64,000 nucleotides of DNA from positions 15,730,354 through 15,794,353 of the forward strand of contig NC_045139.1 in assembly GCF_008831285.2 (NCBI RefSeq), read 5' to 3'. Origin of the DNA: Nymphaea colorata (Eukaryota > Streptophyta > Magnoliopsida > Nymphaeales > Nymphaeaceae). Under the pieces are notes generated by a model that was not told the DNA's origin, ran no database searches, and saw nothing but the letters and a program-made list of their open reading frames with translations. Shown here piece by piece: positions 38,432-50,429 of this stretch; the stretch's first letter is position 1; each line of letters starts with the position of its first letter. The position numbers and the translations under genes are program-made.

Positions 38432-38886
38432 CTATCGGCTCGTCCTCCTCCGCTCTTCGTCCGAGTCATCGTCAGGTTCTTGGATGACAAGCCTGTTGTT
38501 GGTAGCACTCCCGTGCTTCCGGGAATCATCCTTCTGCTGTTCCGAATCATCTTCACCGTCTGATGACAATTCTTGGCCGACCGAAACTACAAGGTGCGTC
38601 CTGTATGAACACCAAGGTGAAAGCGCCTCTGAAAGAACGCGAACCATCAGCTATCCCGAACATGCTGCGGAAGAGGAAAGTGAAGGCAAGGATCGTCGAA
38701 GGGATCAGGGCGGTTTGAAGAAGGGTCATCGAATGGGTCCCGAGTAGGGTCCTCGGATTCAAAAACCCAGGGAAACCAGCAAAAACGGAAAGCAACACAG
38801 TTCAAAAAGGAAAGTCGCAGAGTATTACATAGTCCATTCATAGCAGCTTCTCTTTCAAAAATACAATATAATTCAGAACAAACCAT
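38432..38886 (-). pseudogene. Possible relic of an acidic protein-coding exon (unidentified)
   Basis: Two adjoining minus-strand frames have low-complexity but protein-like composition. The upstream one holds ESEDPTRDPFDDP then RPDPFDDP and stops near 38647. The other holds SSDGEDDSEQQKDDSRKHG and EPDDDSDEERRR and stops at 38432. Together they could be one acidic, disordered coding segment broken by a frameshift or joined by splicing. No domain is recognised, and a chance effect of a GC-richer patch is possible. Confidence 0.2.
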
Positions 38887-39189
38887 CTATGATATATAAC
38901 TATCTACCATGGTGAGAATGTTTTGTGTTTGATAGGCAGGGATAAGTTAACCATGACTTTTTTTTATCGATAATCAACTCATCCCACCAATACAATTTTT
39001 CTCCGGGACCAAGTTTTTGTTTCTCAATGAAGAAATAATACTTGAAATTTAATTTTTTGTATTTTTAGTATAAAATATTTTGTAGTCACCGTGCTCTTTA
39101 GGCTCTATAGGTCGCACGAATATTTGGGAGAAACATTGGTCCAATTTTTCTTCTTAATGTGTAACACTGTCACCATGCATTTAGTCACG

Positions 39190-39333
39190 AAAGATTGGTT
39201 CGCGCATGTGATTCTCCTCAGATATAAATGCTCAGCAAAAACATCCATACAAAAGATTGGTTCGCGCATGTGATTCTCCTCAGATATAAATGCTCAGCAA
39301 AAACATCAATACATTCTCCTCAGATATAAATGT
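39190..39333. repeat. Tandem duplication, 62-bp unit, two copies plus a partial third
   Basis: The unit beginning AAAGATTGGTTCGCGCATG and containing CTCCTCAGATATAAATGCTC is repeated at a spacing of 62 bases, followed by a partial third copy (ATTCTCCTCAGATATAAATG). One substitution was seen between full copies. Confidence 0.9.
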
Positions 39334-39554
39334 CAGTTGGCGTTTATAGAACTCAAAAGCACGTCAGCAAAGTTGTGATATCATCTTCGATTGCAGAATG
39401 TGAAGACTCTATTACTGTATGGTGGATCCCCTTGGCGATAAAAACTGAAAGTATTTCATCATCCTTGTCATAAAGAATCTATTACTGTATCTTCATCAAA
39501 TACAGCATTCCATTTTTATGCAAAGATACCTCACCTTGATTTATGAACGCTCAT

Positions 39555-40850
39555 ATGAGATGTCGCTGACATGTTCATACGACCAACCGTTGCAAAACAT
39601 TGTATCTTTTATGAACATTCAAAGGTCCTGAAAATTCCAATAGATCAGTGTTAAAAAAAGTTCAATGCATGCTTAATAACCGACAGATATCATGAGGAAG
39701 GTTACCATATACTTTCTGCAGCTGATGCTAACTGGATTTCTATAGATCAGGAGTAGTTGTGTTTCCTGTTCAATCTTTTTTCAGAAGCATGGACATAAAT
39801 TTGTTGCCAATTGGGAAAGAAAATTGATACAAGATCAAGTTCGATCACTCCATGAAACTTAATTTCCTGGGTATAAGCGGTGACTAACGACCAATAAGTT
39901 TGTTACTGTTACTGTACTAGAATTGCAGTGTCTGCATAATCCTTTTTGTCACATTAGAAAATTGTATATATATATAGTTCCTGTCTAAATCCTTCTAAGA
40001 AGAAGACAACTGATGTAACATATTATAAACTAATATTGTGGCATGTGGCTAAATAAAATACATTTGTGCTATTTTGCTTATGATGCCGTAAATAGAAAAA
40101 AGTGTGTAGATGAAAATAGAGTGCAGTTGAGAGAATTCCTGGAACTCTGCGTCCATTCACATCGAAATTACTTCCTGATGCACTATCTGCATAAAATTTA
40201 CGTTTTATCTGTCAAAAAGAAGCAAGGAGACATGTATTCCTGTAATGTTGGAAAATTTTCCTGTTTTCCCTTTCCCATCTACAGAAAACGATGCCATGCC
40301 AAGCGAAACTTTCACTCAACGATCCCACCTTCATGTTTGAGTCCAAGGGGTTACTGTGACGATCAAAGTTAAGGTAACAACACGGTGAAAAGCTCTTGTC
40401 GTCCCCCTCCATCTCATTCAGAATCAGTCCCACAGGACCTACTTTGTATTAAAGCTGTTAGCTTGTAGGGCGAGTTCTTGTCTTCATGTGGGCAATTATA
40501 GTTGATTTTCATGTACACACTTGGAAGAAAAAACTGTGAATCTTTTATGAAAAACACGTTCTTGTTGTGTTGGTATAACAGAACTATGCTTTAATTTTGG
40601 ATTTCTTTCATTTAACTGCCTATGTGTTTAGCGTTTTTGTTATTTCATCAAAACTTGCATGTGTTAAACATTCACGTAACGAGTCGGTGAGGTTTCATTT
40701 CGGCTGCCAAGGGGCTTTAGATCCAGGCTTCCTTTCAAACTTGGTCAAACAACTTCAACTTGTTTACATGTCATTGAATCTATCAGTTTTGATGGTCCTG
40801 ATCTGACCTTTGGTTCACCTGCAACCTGCTCCATGCATCATCATCTCTTT
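39555..40850 (+). pseudogene. Partial LSF2 duplicate: intron 3 remnant, tail of exon 4, and 3' flank
   Basis: The order of words matches LSF2 from intron 3 (about 33120) through exon 4 and about 1 kb of 3' flank (to about 34910). Coding similarity is limited to 39803-39862, which reads VANWERKLIQDQVRSLHET then TAA, against IADWERRLIQVRVRSLREN in LSF2. An internal deletion equivalent to about 33323-33740 of the parent removed most of exon 4. The catalytic exons are absent. Because intron and flanking DNA are included, this is a DNA-level duplication, not a retrocopy. Confidence 0.8.
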
Positions 40851-42580
40851 TACTGGATCATTTCAGCCTTTCTCAATCAACAGGGCTACGACGTGAGAAA
40901 AGCAAAATCTTTCTTCCTAACTTGCGTTAAAGATTGAAACCTTGGTTCAAAAGGAGGAACTGGTCTGTCATGGCTCTCGAATCATATGAAACTCACTTTG
41001 CTTATTGGAAGATCAAGCGCATGCTTGATCTTCCAGATACGGCATCTACAGGGAGGAGATCTCTGGCCTGCCCAAATATCTGAAATCTCTTCTTTCTTTT
41101 TTTTTTTTTCTTTTTTTTTTTTGCATTTTGAATTTATTGTTCGAGCAATCAAACATGACCTAAGAAACGATCTGATATTATCAAATACAACATGAAGTTT
41201 TTTTTGCCTTATTTTCGTCTTCTAAGTATTGGCACGATGGCTGGACTGGTTCACACCTTCATATATCAATGGTAACAGGCCCTGGCTGAGATACCGTCGG
41301 TGCGGGCCACCACCCACACCAGTCCATCAAAAGTTCTAAAAAAGAAATTTAAAATTATGTTGTCATGATCTCAAAATTACATGGGGTGCCTTTTGCCTCG
41401 GTACTTCACATCACACACTGGGTGGGGCTGGGGCTGGTTCACACCTTAATCAATGGTTACAGGTTAAGTATGGCCCTCAGAGTTTTGTTGGTTGCTTCTG
41501 CTTCATTCAATTTATTAGGTCGCTGAATTCTCAACTCAAGTACGTACCTGCATTGAAAGCGGCCATCTATACAATTTTACGGATGCCAACAAAAAGTATC
41601 TTTCATTTCCCCTCCCTTTCTCTCTCTCTCTCTCTCTCAAATGCGGGACTTGTCCACATTTACTGCCGTGTGGAAATGGGAAGCCAATCTCTCTGTGTTC
41701 TGTTGCACTCTGAATATTGTTCTTTGCCTCTTAATTAGAGCGACCTATGTTCAGCCTTGTGCTTCGCTGCTTCAGATTTGATCAAATCAAAAAAGGTAAG
41801 ATCTTCCGGGAACAGATCTGACAGAATGTTGGGCACAAAAGAATTTTTATTTGAATTGAAATTCTTGAGTGTCTTTGTGCCTTTTCCTATCGTTGGTTGT
41901 TACAGGATCTTGAACTCTTTGTTCCTATGTTCGTGAAACTGTAATGTATACAAGGTTAGGTTTACGGTATAATAGAGATACAAAACAAAGAAGCTTGTTA
42001 TGTTTACGGTAGAATAATATAAAATAAAGAAGCTCGTGAAATGAGAAACCAATATTCAGGTGGGGAAATTAGGAGTTTTCGGTCAACAAGAGCAGATGTC
42101 GGCAGTGCTTCCGGTGACCCTGTTCTGCGGGGAGTTTTAGAACAACATCTGACGGTGGTGTTTTCGTTTAATAACCCCAAGTAGATCACAGTGGCGACTT
42201 GGAGAGTGAGTTCGAAAAAATTATGTTCGATAAAGGAAGCATAGCTAGTCAAACAGGTGATTGTATTAAAAACGTGTTTTGCCTCTAAAATGCCTTTCTT
42301 AGCATGTTTATATGGTTTGAAAACAGAGTGTTCATACAAATTGGTTTTCTGTTTTCTTTCTCACAACAATATTTTCATATCCCCTCCCCCCCATCTGAAA
42401 ACCAGTTTTTGCCGGCCCATTCAAACATGAAAAGGATGTTTTTTCAAAACTCATATCAAAAATCATTTTTATAAAACCAAGTTTAAATCCTTGGTTCGTC
42501 CAAACACAACCTTCCACTTGACATCTTTCGCATTATTTTCTTCAATAACTGGTTGATAGGGATTCTGACTTTATTTTCTT
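40851..42580. other. Gene-free stretch
   Basis: Contains a poly-T run (41096-41123), a (TC)n run (about 41617-41638) and repeat-like AAACC/GGTTTT words near 42310-42511 ending CGTCCAAACACAACC, a possible decayed MITE. No gene is supported. Confidence 0.4.
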
Positions 42581-42583
42581 TTG

Positions 42584-42834
42584 TCTCTAGTAATAATTCC
42601 TTGGTGGTTCTCCCTTCTGGATGGTAACCATGGACGATACGGAAGCTTCCCTGCGGTATTTTGCATCGGCAGCAGAAATGCCCGACGTCATCGACGACAG
42701 GAACGGCCCACCAGCCTGAGCTTTCTGACCTTCTCCAATAAAAATTGCGCAACAAGGAATAAGAAGAAAAGCAACAGTTAAAATCAAATGAAGGAAAGCC
42801 TGGGAAGGCTCTTTCCAAAAGCTTCCTGCTCCTG
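42584..42834 (-). CDS. Possible last exon of a small membrane or secreted protein
   Basis: On the minus strand a good acceptor (TTTGTGGCAG) precedes an 82-residue open frame ending at TAG. It begins GAGSFWKEPSQAFLHLI, has a hydrophobic run (about residues 11-31, LILTVAFLLIPCCAIFIG) and ends GEPPRNYY. There is no ATG before the hydrophobic run, so an upstream exon would be needed; none was identified between 42850 and 43560. The family is not recognised. It lies downstream of the CIPK gene on the same strand. Confidence 0.3.
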
Positions 42835-43571
42835 CCACAAAACTTTTCGACAGATTAGTTCCGTGAACAGATTAGCAACCAATTTGTTAACCACTCAAAT
42901 CCATTCGCTCTTAAGTTTTAAAGCATTATTAATCCAATATTTCCTCACTTTTAAGGATTCATGAATTGTTCGTTCAGTATCTGAACCTTCTTCTCAGATG
43001 TGATCTCACCAATCTGTAGCAATGTTTTGAGCAGAGCAGAAAAGCTGCCAGGTGATTAGTTAATTGGTTTAGCTGAAACTCATGCCAGTGCCACCACAAA
43101 AAACAGAAGGAATCGATCTCCCGGTCTGATTATTATATTTATAAATCACTCAATATCCAGAGGGAAAAGAATGGCACCTTTTCCTCTGGCAGCATGATCC
43201 CAAGCAGATCTCCGACCCACAAAACAAAATAGAAGGCTCTTGCCTCAACTTTTGCCAATTTTTGTTATCTAGAAAGACTGTAATCTGAAATGGGTATTCG
43301 TGTTTCTCGCTGTACACGATAGTAGTTTTGTCTTCACTCGTCAAACTTACTTTCTTCCTTCCTATACTTCCTCTGTTTTAATGGGACCCCAGCATAGAGG
43401 CCGCCGGACCGCCGGAAACTCGCCGGAAACTAAAAGTGTGGTCGAGCTGTGGTGGCCGGAGAAAGGGTGCACGTGTTGACGAGATCACAAGGCGTGGGAG
43501 CACCTGAGTCCCACAAGGGTCCTTTTCTCTACTCTAAAAAGCCACTATATCATACGGAACTGAATCTGACC

Positions 43572-44984
43572 CTACTCTGAATTCGGAAAGGCGGGGAGGG
43601 GTTTGAACACCAAGTCCCGTAGAGCGGGACAGAGCTTCCTCGCCCAGAATTCCTCGTACGCATGGACGTCGCCGACCTTTTTCTTTACCTCCACCAACAG
43701 CAGCGAGCCCGTCAGCCTGAACATTTCCGCCACCACGACCATGTGGCCATGGCTCTCCCCTTCGAGATCAACCCTGAAGTTCTTCTTTCTCACCGTGAAT
43801 CTGACCGTTTTGGCTACCTCTTCCAGCGTGTCGACGATGGTGGACATAGGTTCGCCGGAGATGAACCTATTCTCTGATTGGCATTTCGATCCTTCGAATA
43901 GGCCCGAGAGATTGATTCCCCGCGAGAAGGATATGATGTCGAATGCGTTCAGTGTCGGTAGCTCCTCCCTTTCCTTTTCGTCTACGACGGAGCTGCCGGA
44001 AGAGGAGGTAGGCAATGGAGAGGAGGAAGAGAACGCCGTCGGCGATGACAACGGAGATTCAGAGTCAGTTCCGTCGCGGCACCACCACCAGCATTTGCCG
44101 TCATCGTCGCTGTCGTCGTCGGAGTAGGGCTGGACCTCCTGGTAGCCGCCTTTTCTGAACCAAGGATCCCGTAGGATCTCGTCGGTGGTGATCCTCCTTT
44201 CGGTGTTGGTGTCCAGAAGACGGTGGAGCAGCCAGCGGAGCTCAGGGGACACCCACCGAGGACAGCGGAACTCCCCTCTGTAGATCTTTCGGTACATGGC
44301 CATGAGGTTGTGGTCGTTGAAGGGGAGGTACCCCGCGACCAGAACGAAGAGTATGACCCCGCAGGACCAAATGTCGATCTTCCGGGGGTCGTACCCCTTC
44401 TTGGCGAGGACCTCCGGGGCGACATAGGACGGGGTGCCGCAGAGGGTGTGGAAGAGACCGTCGTGGCGGACCTGTTCCGAGACGGCGGAGAGGCCGAAGT
44501 CGGAGACCTTCATGTTTCCGGCGTCGTCGACGAGCAGGTTCTCGGGCTTGAGGTCGCGGTGGAAGACGCCGCGCGAGTGGCAGAAGCGGACGGCGGAGAC
44601 AAGCTGCTGAAAGTAGCGGCGGGCGACGTCCTCCTTGAGGCGGCCCTTGGCCACCTTGTCGAAGAGCGCCCCGCCCTTCACGAACTCCATGACGAAGTAG
44701 ATCTTGGTCTTGGTGGCGAGCACCTCGAAGAGGCGGACGATGTTGGGGTGGCGCAGCCGCCGCATGATGGAGATCTCTCGCTTGATGTGGGAGACGAAGC
44801 CGCCGTTCACGATCCTCTGCTTGCTCATCACCTTGATCGCCACGCTCCGCCCCGTCTTCACCTCCCTCGCATGGTACACCTTGGCGAACGCGCCGTGTCC
44901 CAGCAGCCTCCCCAGCTCATACTTCCCGAAAATCACAGCCTCCGGCCTCCTCCCCTCGTTCCCCGCAGCAGACAGTGCCTCCAT
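43572..44984 (-). CDS. CBL-interacting serine/threonine protein kinase, CIPK11/14-like
   Basis: A 470-residue intronless protein with full CIPK architecture. CIPKs are activated by calcium-loaded CBL sensors and phosphorylate ion channels and transporters. The kinase domain spans about residues 22-276: glycine loop GHGAFAKV (29-36), VAIK with Lys51, HRDLKPENL (142-150), DFG (162-164), an activation loop with Ser169, Thr180 and Tyr187, and APE (189-191). The NAF motif that binds CBL proteins is at 346-348 within LNAFDIISFSRGINLSGLF. The phosphatase-interaction-type region follows (about 378-412). A long acidic and Ser-rich linker (about 286-336) separates kinase and NAF. The wording KIDIWSCGVILFVLVAGYLPFNDHNLM resembles CIPK14/CIPK11, so I place it in that intronless clade without fixing a number. 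It is very GC-rich compared with its surroundings. A TATAA-like motif near 45530 is about 550 bases upstream, and GTACTTG (near 45184) with TTAGCAG just before the ATG could bound a 5' leader intron. Confidence 0.97.
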   Translation of the reverse strand: MEALSAAGNEGRRPEAVIFGKYELGRLLGHGAFAKVYHAREVKTGRSVAIKVMSKQRIVNGGFVSHIKREISIMRRLRHPNIVRLFEVLATKTKIYFVMEFVKGGALFDKVAKGRLKEDVARRYFQQLVSAVRFCHSRGVFHRDLKPENLLVDDAGNMKVSDFGLSAVSEQVRHDGLFHTLCGTPSYVAPEVLAKKGYDPRKIDIWSCGVILFVLVAGYLPFNDHNLMAMYRKIYRGEFRCPRWVSPELRWLLHRLLDTNTERRITTDEILRDPWFRKGGYQEVQPYSDDDSDDDGKCWWWCRDGTDSESPLSSPTAFSSSSPLPTSSSGSSVVDEKEREELPTLNAFDIISFSRGINLSGLFEGSKCQSENRFISGEPMSTIVDTLEEVAKTVRFTVRKKNFRVDLEGESHGHMVVVAEMFRLTGSLLLVEVKKKVGDVHAYEEFWARKLCPALRDLVFKPLPAFPNSE

Positions 44985-45111
44985 TCACGCTGCTAATCAA
45001 TCGCCGCTTTCCTCTTCTTTTTTACCTGTACCAACGTGCCGAGAATGAGAGATTTGACATGGTAGGAGAAAAGAACGACCTTCCACCGAATTTCGTTTCA
45101 AAGAACCTCAA

Positions 45112-45114
<3 letters not shown>

Positions 45115-45142
<28 letters not shown>
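45115..45142. repeat. (GA)n microsatellite in the CIPK 5' region
   Basis: About 14 GA units, reading (TC)n on the gene strand. It lies about 130 bases upstream of the CIPK start; GA/TC tracts are frequent in plant 5' leaders. Confidence 0.9.
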
Positions 45143-45145
<3 letters not shown>

Positions 45146-45559
45146 TAACAACTAAAAACCGAAACAAACGAAGACGGCAAGTACCTTGTGTTTTCTGTTT
45201 CCTAGAGTCCACCGTTGAGATGGACTCCTCTCCGACTCTGCCAAATGGGGAAAAAGCTCCGGCGTTTCCGTTGTGAAAAGGCGGTGTTCTCGGCCTTGAT
45301 TTTAGGGGGGAGGGAACGGAAACAGAGTATACAGAATATGCCAAATGTTTCTTCCTCCCCTTCTCCGAATTTAGCGCGATGAAATAGAGAGAACTCCTTT
45401 CTACCTGAACGCAAACGAAGGATACGAGTAGGGACGTCAGTTAACAAATGAAAGGAAATGGTGGTTGCTGCTTCCCGTGAGAGAGAGGCGAGCAGGAAGC
45501 GTTTCTGCAAGTGACCGAGAATTTTGGGCTTATAAAGTGGGAGAAAATACAGAGCAGGA

Positions 45560-46999
45560 TGAAGAGAGAGACAGGAGTGGGGAGAAGGTGCGTTCGATTT
45601 TGGGGTCTACCCACGTTGAGTCCAGTCCAACTGGATAAAGGGGAGGCGCCCAGAGCCGTCCATGGTGTGCCAGGTGGGTCTAGCTTTGAACACCGTGTTC
45701 GGAGCGAGGGTATGGCCTCCTCTCTCTCTAATAATTTGTCCCTTCTCTGTTCTTCCACAGCGAAAATTCTTTTCCCAGGTACACGACGACCTCTCCTTGT
45801 CCGGTTGGTACGACCAACAGTTTGGACCGCACGAGGCTCATTTTCCTTCTTCCTTCCTCTTAAGACTTTGCAACATAAAAAAAAAGAAAAGGAAATTTAT
45901 ATAGTTGCAATCTCTTTCTTACGTGCAATGTTGCATACGCACGTCTATTTGAGTGGTGGGCGAGGTCCGACCATCCATGGCCGTTGAATTGATGAGGATT
46001 TTTAACATATTTTTATTTGAGATGTTGGTTTCTTCAATCTCAAGTGGTTGCCTTTTGCTTTTGAATTTCTAAATAATCTCTTTGAGTCTGAACCAAAGGT
46101 TCTACTGTGAGAGCCCACGGTTACCGAGAAACAAGCTTCTTCGTATCGACCGCCGTATCTCATTTCAAGCAAGCAATATTTGCGGTCCTCAAATCATGCC
46201 AACGATATCAAATATAATTTTAGTCATCTCTTGTAGCTACTATTTGAATCAAATAGATTTTAAACTTTTTGGTTGAGCAATAAAATTACTTACGACCCAC
46301 TGTTTGGAATCCAAAGAGAAGAGGTTGAAAGCCTCTTATTCCCTTGCCTTTGGAATCTTAAGCAGCTCCTCCTGTGTCTTATCATTCAAGACACAAAGGT
46401 ATAATGCTTTTAGTAATCAAATTAAATTAAAGATGTCATCCAACAACTGGCTATACCATGCACCTTGAGGCTTAAAAAAAAAATCATTCAATTATTAAAT
46501 CGGTGTGAAAAGAGCCTCCTCCAATGGCATGCAGCCTAAGGAAGCTTCTCCTCTTAACGCACAAGTCACCCTCGCATTGGCCGGCGTTTAGAAACCTACA
46601 TCATCTAAGTGCTAGGTGATTCTAGACAAACGGAGGTCAGATTCGCCGACGGCAAAGAGTATCTTTGATTTTGGTCCACGATGAGGACGAATCAGAAGGC
46701 GAAGGAAAGCACGTCTCCTTACCTTAAGTAGAGAGGACACTTGGACCTGGACGTCCCAATCACGGTAATGCTGCTAGAAATCACCATAAGAAATCGTATT
46801 CACTAATATGATGCTACTAATTTGCTTTATTTTTTTTGTCAATATTGATGGGTATCCACTTCATATCATTATAAAAAGAGACATTTTCATCATTTAATAT
46901 TAATTTATATTTTTTTCTTTGATTGTTTTTTTAACTGTCAATTTAAAAATCTTTCAAAAAAAATTATTACTCATTCATCTAGCATTTAAGTGTTTAGTA

Positions 47000-47034
<35 letters not shown>

Positions 47035-49890
47035 TATAAATGAAGAAGTGATAAATAAAGGTTAATGAGAGAACATTATAAAGAACATTCGTGGTTCCTC
47101 CGGCCGACCTGTAGGAGTGTTCTTCAAAGTTTTCGTAGACAAAACTAATGCGGATGACAGGGAAGCATATTCGGAGTACCTTGAATCTGGATTCGCTGAT
47201 ATTGGTTGGTGATTTCAACCAAAAGAGACGAGGTGATGAACAATTCAAAGTACCAAGAGATGAGTACGCCGGCCCTTCTTCTCCGCCATCCAAATTCCAC
47301 GCACTTCTAAAACGAAAACAAATCTAAGAACAAGTTTGACATGCCCATGAGTCTTGTCCAATACAGTGTTCATCCAGATAAGATTTGGGCAGTGGTTGGT
47401 GAGCATTCACTTTTTGCTTTAGTCCTGATTGCTTTTGGAGTAAGGCTGGAGCAGCGGCTCTGTAAATTTTATAGATCAAACCGGTGAACTTTGGGTGCAT
47501 TAATTCCAATTCATGGAGAGCTATGCAGAGGGTGCAAGTAAAAAAGATCTCATATTTGACACCAATGCAGCTTTTGATCCTGTAAACAATTATTGTCAAA
47601 GATTAGCTCTCTCGCCACTTACCTGAACAGGTTTTTTTTTTTATTTAATAGCATTTTCATATTTATCCGAAGAGTAACTTCTTCACTTTTTCAAGTTTTT
47701 TATTACCAAAAAGTTTTTTTTTTTCATTTCAAGGCATTTTCCTAATATTTACACGAATCTGCAGCTCTACGGATTGAATCTGATTTTGCGTCTCAGACAA
47801 TTAATTACAGCCAATCGGCCAAATTCTTTCCCATCAAAGGTAAAAAGATTATACCTTGAATGGTGCGATGCTCCTTCTCTTCACGGGCCCCAATGTCAAG
47901 GATCATGAATGCGTCGGGAATATAAAAGTCGGGTATAAGACGTTAACTTCCCAACCGTTGATCTGATAATGCGTCGCAACGCACTTATAAAAGTGCTCCA
48001 CCATGTGATCCGCCGCGAACCGACGGACCCCACCACTCATCTTCCCCTCCCTTCCGGAATGCAGATGAACTTCAAAAACATAACGACATCTTCTTGGTAT
48101 ACATTCTTGAGATCAAGATTAAATATTCCACCTTATGGGTTTTAATTAGACTTGTTGCCAATATGAAAAGCTGAACTTGAGAGATCAAAGTTCAAACGTG
48201 AAGTTCATAGCCGGACTGAAAGATCAAAATATGCAACCTCTAAATTCAAATGAGATCTTAACTTTGGTAGTTGAGATCTTTAATCTGATGAATTAATTAC
48301 GAGCTTCAGTGTAGATCATGTCTAAGATCTACGATAAAGATAATTAAATATTGCACGCACTCCTAAAAGCGCGGTTGATAGTTTTTACCATAGATAACTT
48401 CACCACCATAAGAAAATTGGATCTTAGTTAATGAATTTGAGTTTGATCGCTTCTTTTTTATGTGAAAAATGGCAGCATATCGTGAGGTTGTCTATTAGAC
48501 TAGTAAGAAATTTTATTGTGTTTAGAAGATGTAAGCGCAGTATTCTTCCAGCAAAGTAAAGAATTTGCCACCCATCAAACACAACACATGGAACTAACGT
48601 AATTCTTTCATGTAGGTTGGTCATTAAAAATACAATTACCCTTTACGCACAATTCTTTTTTTCTTAATTTTAATCTTATTTTTATGCCTTTTCTAGTTCG
48701 AATTGTTTTGACTTTAGTCGCTTCTAAGTAGAGCTGGGGCAGTGGCCGAGCCATGCTGTAGCTAGTGTGGGCAATTGCCCACACCAATCTACAAAATTTA
48801 CTTTTTTCACATATAGAAACTTCATTAGTTTTCTCTCTCTATTACATACAATTGTCCATTAAAATTTGAAATTTAATCTTAAAGTGTCTCTTAGCCACAA
48901 ATTTCTAGATCGGCTGCTACTGAGTTGGAGAATTGTGCCCCTACATGTTTGCGTCTGTTAATATGATTATATTTCTCGCATGCGAAAAGGAGAATGTGTA
49001 GTGTTTGATTGAGCACCAGATGATTGAATTTGAAACAAGAAACAAGCTTGATACCATAATTTAATCAAGCTAAAATAAAGGTGTTAAACTTATTAACGTC
49101 ATATTTATATGAAAAAGATGTTGCTGCCCCATAACTTTCGAAACCCAACATATCACGATCTTTGTGATGTAACACAAAAGAGGCTGCTCCACTCTCACAT
49201 GATAACTATTTGACCCAAAAGGAAGCGCATGCTCTTCATCCTTTTTTTTTTTAATAGATGAAACGTCCTCCATCGAACAAATTAAAGAAACATAAAGTTT
49301 ATATATCTGCTCACTGTCATCCTTACCTTCTTTAATAAAAAAACATACAAAAATTTAATTTGGCCCGATTACCAAATATTTTCGATCTACTCCAACACGA
49401 TTCAGCAGAATCTTTCTACTTCCTTCAAAACCAATCTTAACGGGTGGTTTTTCGGGCAGAGCTAGAATTTTTCTTTTTCATATGACACTAAATATGTAGT
49501 AAACAAATTTTTAGTTGGCCTTGAGGCAGTCTCCGGTCCCGTGGAACTACTCTATATAATTGGACTTAAGTCCGCCCAAATTTAACATGTAAATTTAAAG
49601 TTTTATATTAGGCTTTTGTCATTTGAAAAAAAACAATCAATTGTTATTGTCCAATAATTCTGACTAAGAAATTGAAGTATATTTATGAAACATTGTGATA
49701 TTGAGTATAAAATAGTAACAATGTGTTATTGTTACCAAACGGTCTCTCATTAAAATAGACGGATCTCTAAAATCATTGAAGGAAGGGAGGCACTCAACTA
49801 AGATGGAGTAAAGGTTAATTAAGTGTGAGTGCAGCAATTATATGGATGTCGTGCTTAATTATTTAATGCGGCCACAAAAGAAAAAACGTG
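45560..49890. other. Gene-free stretch
   Basis: Contains a (TA)n run at about 46999-47032 and degenerate repeat words such as GGCAATTGCCCACACC near 48770. No protein family or RNA gene is recognised. Confidence 0.4.
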
Positions 49891-49912
49891 ATATCATCCA
49901 CCTTCTCCACCG

Positions 49913-50422
49913 TCATATTCTTGTCGTAAGGAGGTTCGACTTTTTGATACACACATTGACGTGATATCCATTATTTGATGATGCTTTATGCCTTCTTGGG
50001 GATTGATTATACATGTTGAAAGAAAGCGAGGTCGAAGACAATTTCTTTGGAGACAGAGTTGTTGCGTGTTTGTGTCGTATGATTCTGCTTGATTTTGACA
50101 TACAATCCACAAAACGGGGATCGAAACCTTTTTTTATCGAATCGTGGATCTCGGGCCCGACTCTCAAAACCAGATGTTGGAAAGGAATTGTGCTGAGAAA
50201 AATCAAGCCGACCATTTGAATTCGGGTTTTGGGTTTAAACATTTGGATTGGGCTACTAAGCTCGGCAGCCGACTTGGGTCTTTCGATCTTGGGATTTCTT
50301 TTCCGTGGATGGACCAACCACCCCAAATGGTTCGCATTTTTTGGAGGTTCCCTGTTTGATGATTCTAGATGAAAGCACCCTCGCGTCCGTAATCTTTTCA
50401 ATTTAATAATATATTCATGCAT
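49913..50422 (-). other. Orphan 169-residue open frame
   Basis: An uninterrupted ATG-to-stop frame, basic in composition (many Lys, Arg, Ser and Asn), with no domain, signal or hydrophobic segment. It is unusually long for this AT-rich neighbourhood, but shorter overlapping frames on both strands have similar composition, so it is probably chance or a decayed element. Confidence 0.15.
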
Positions 50423-50429
50423 AGAAAAC

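Noticed and set aside
43603..45048. Plus-strand frames of 114-257 residues opposite the CIPK gene
   Set aside because: Antisense shadows of a GC-rich kinase gene; no domain.
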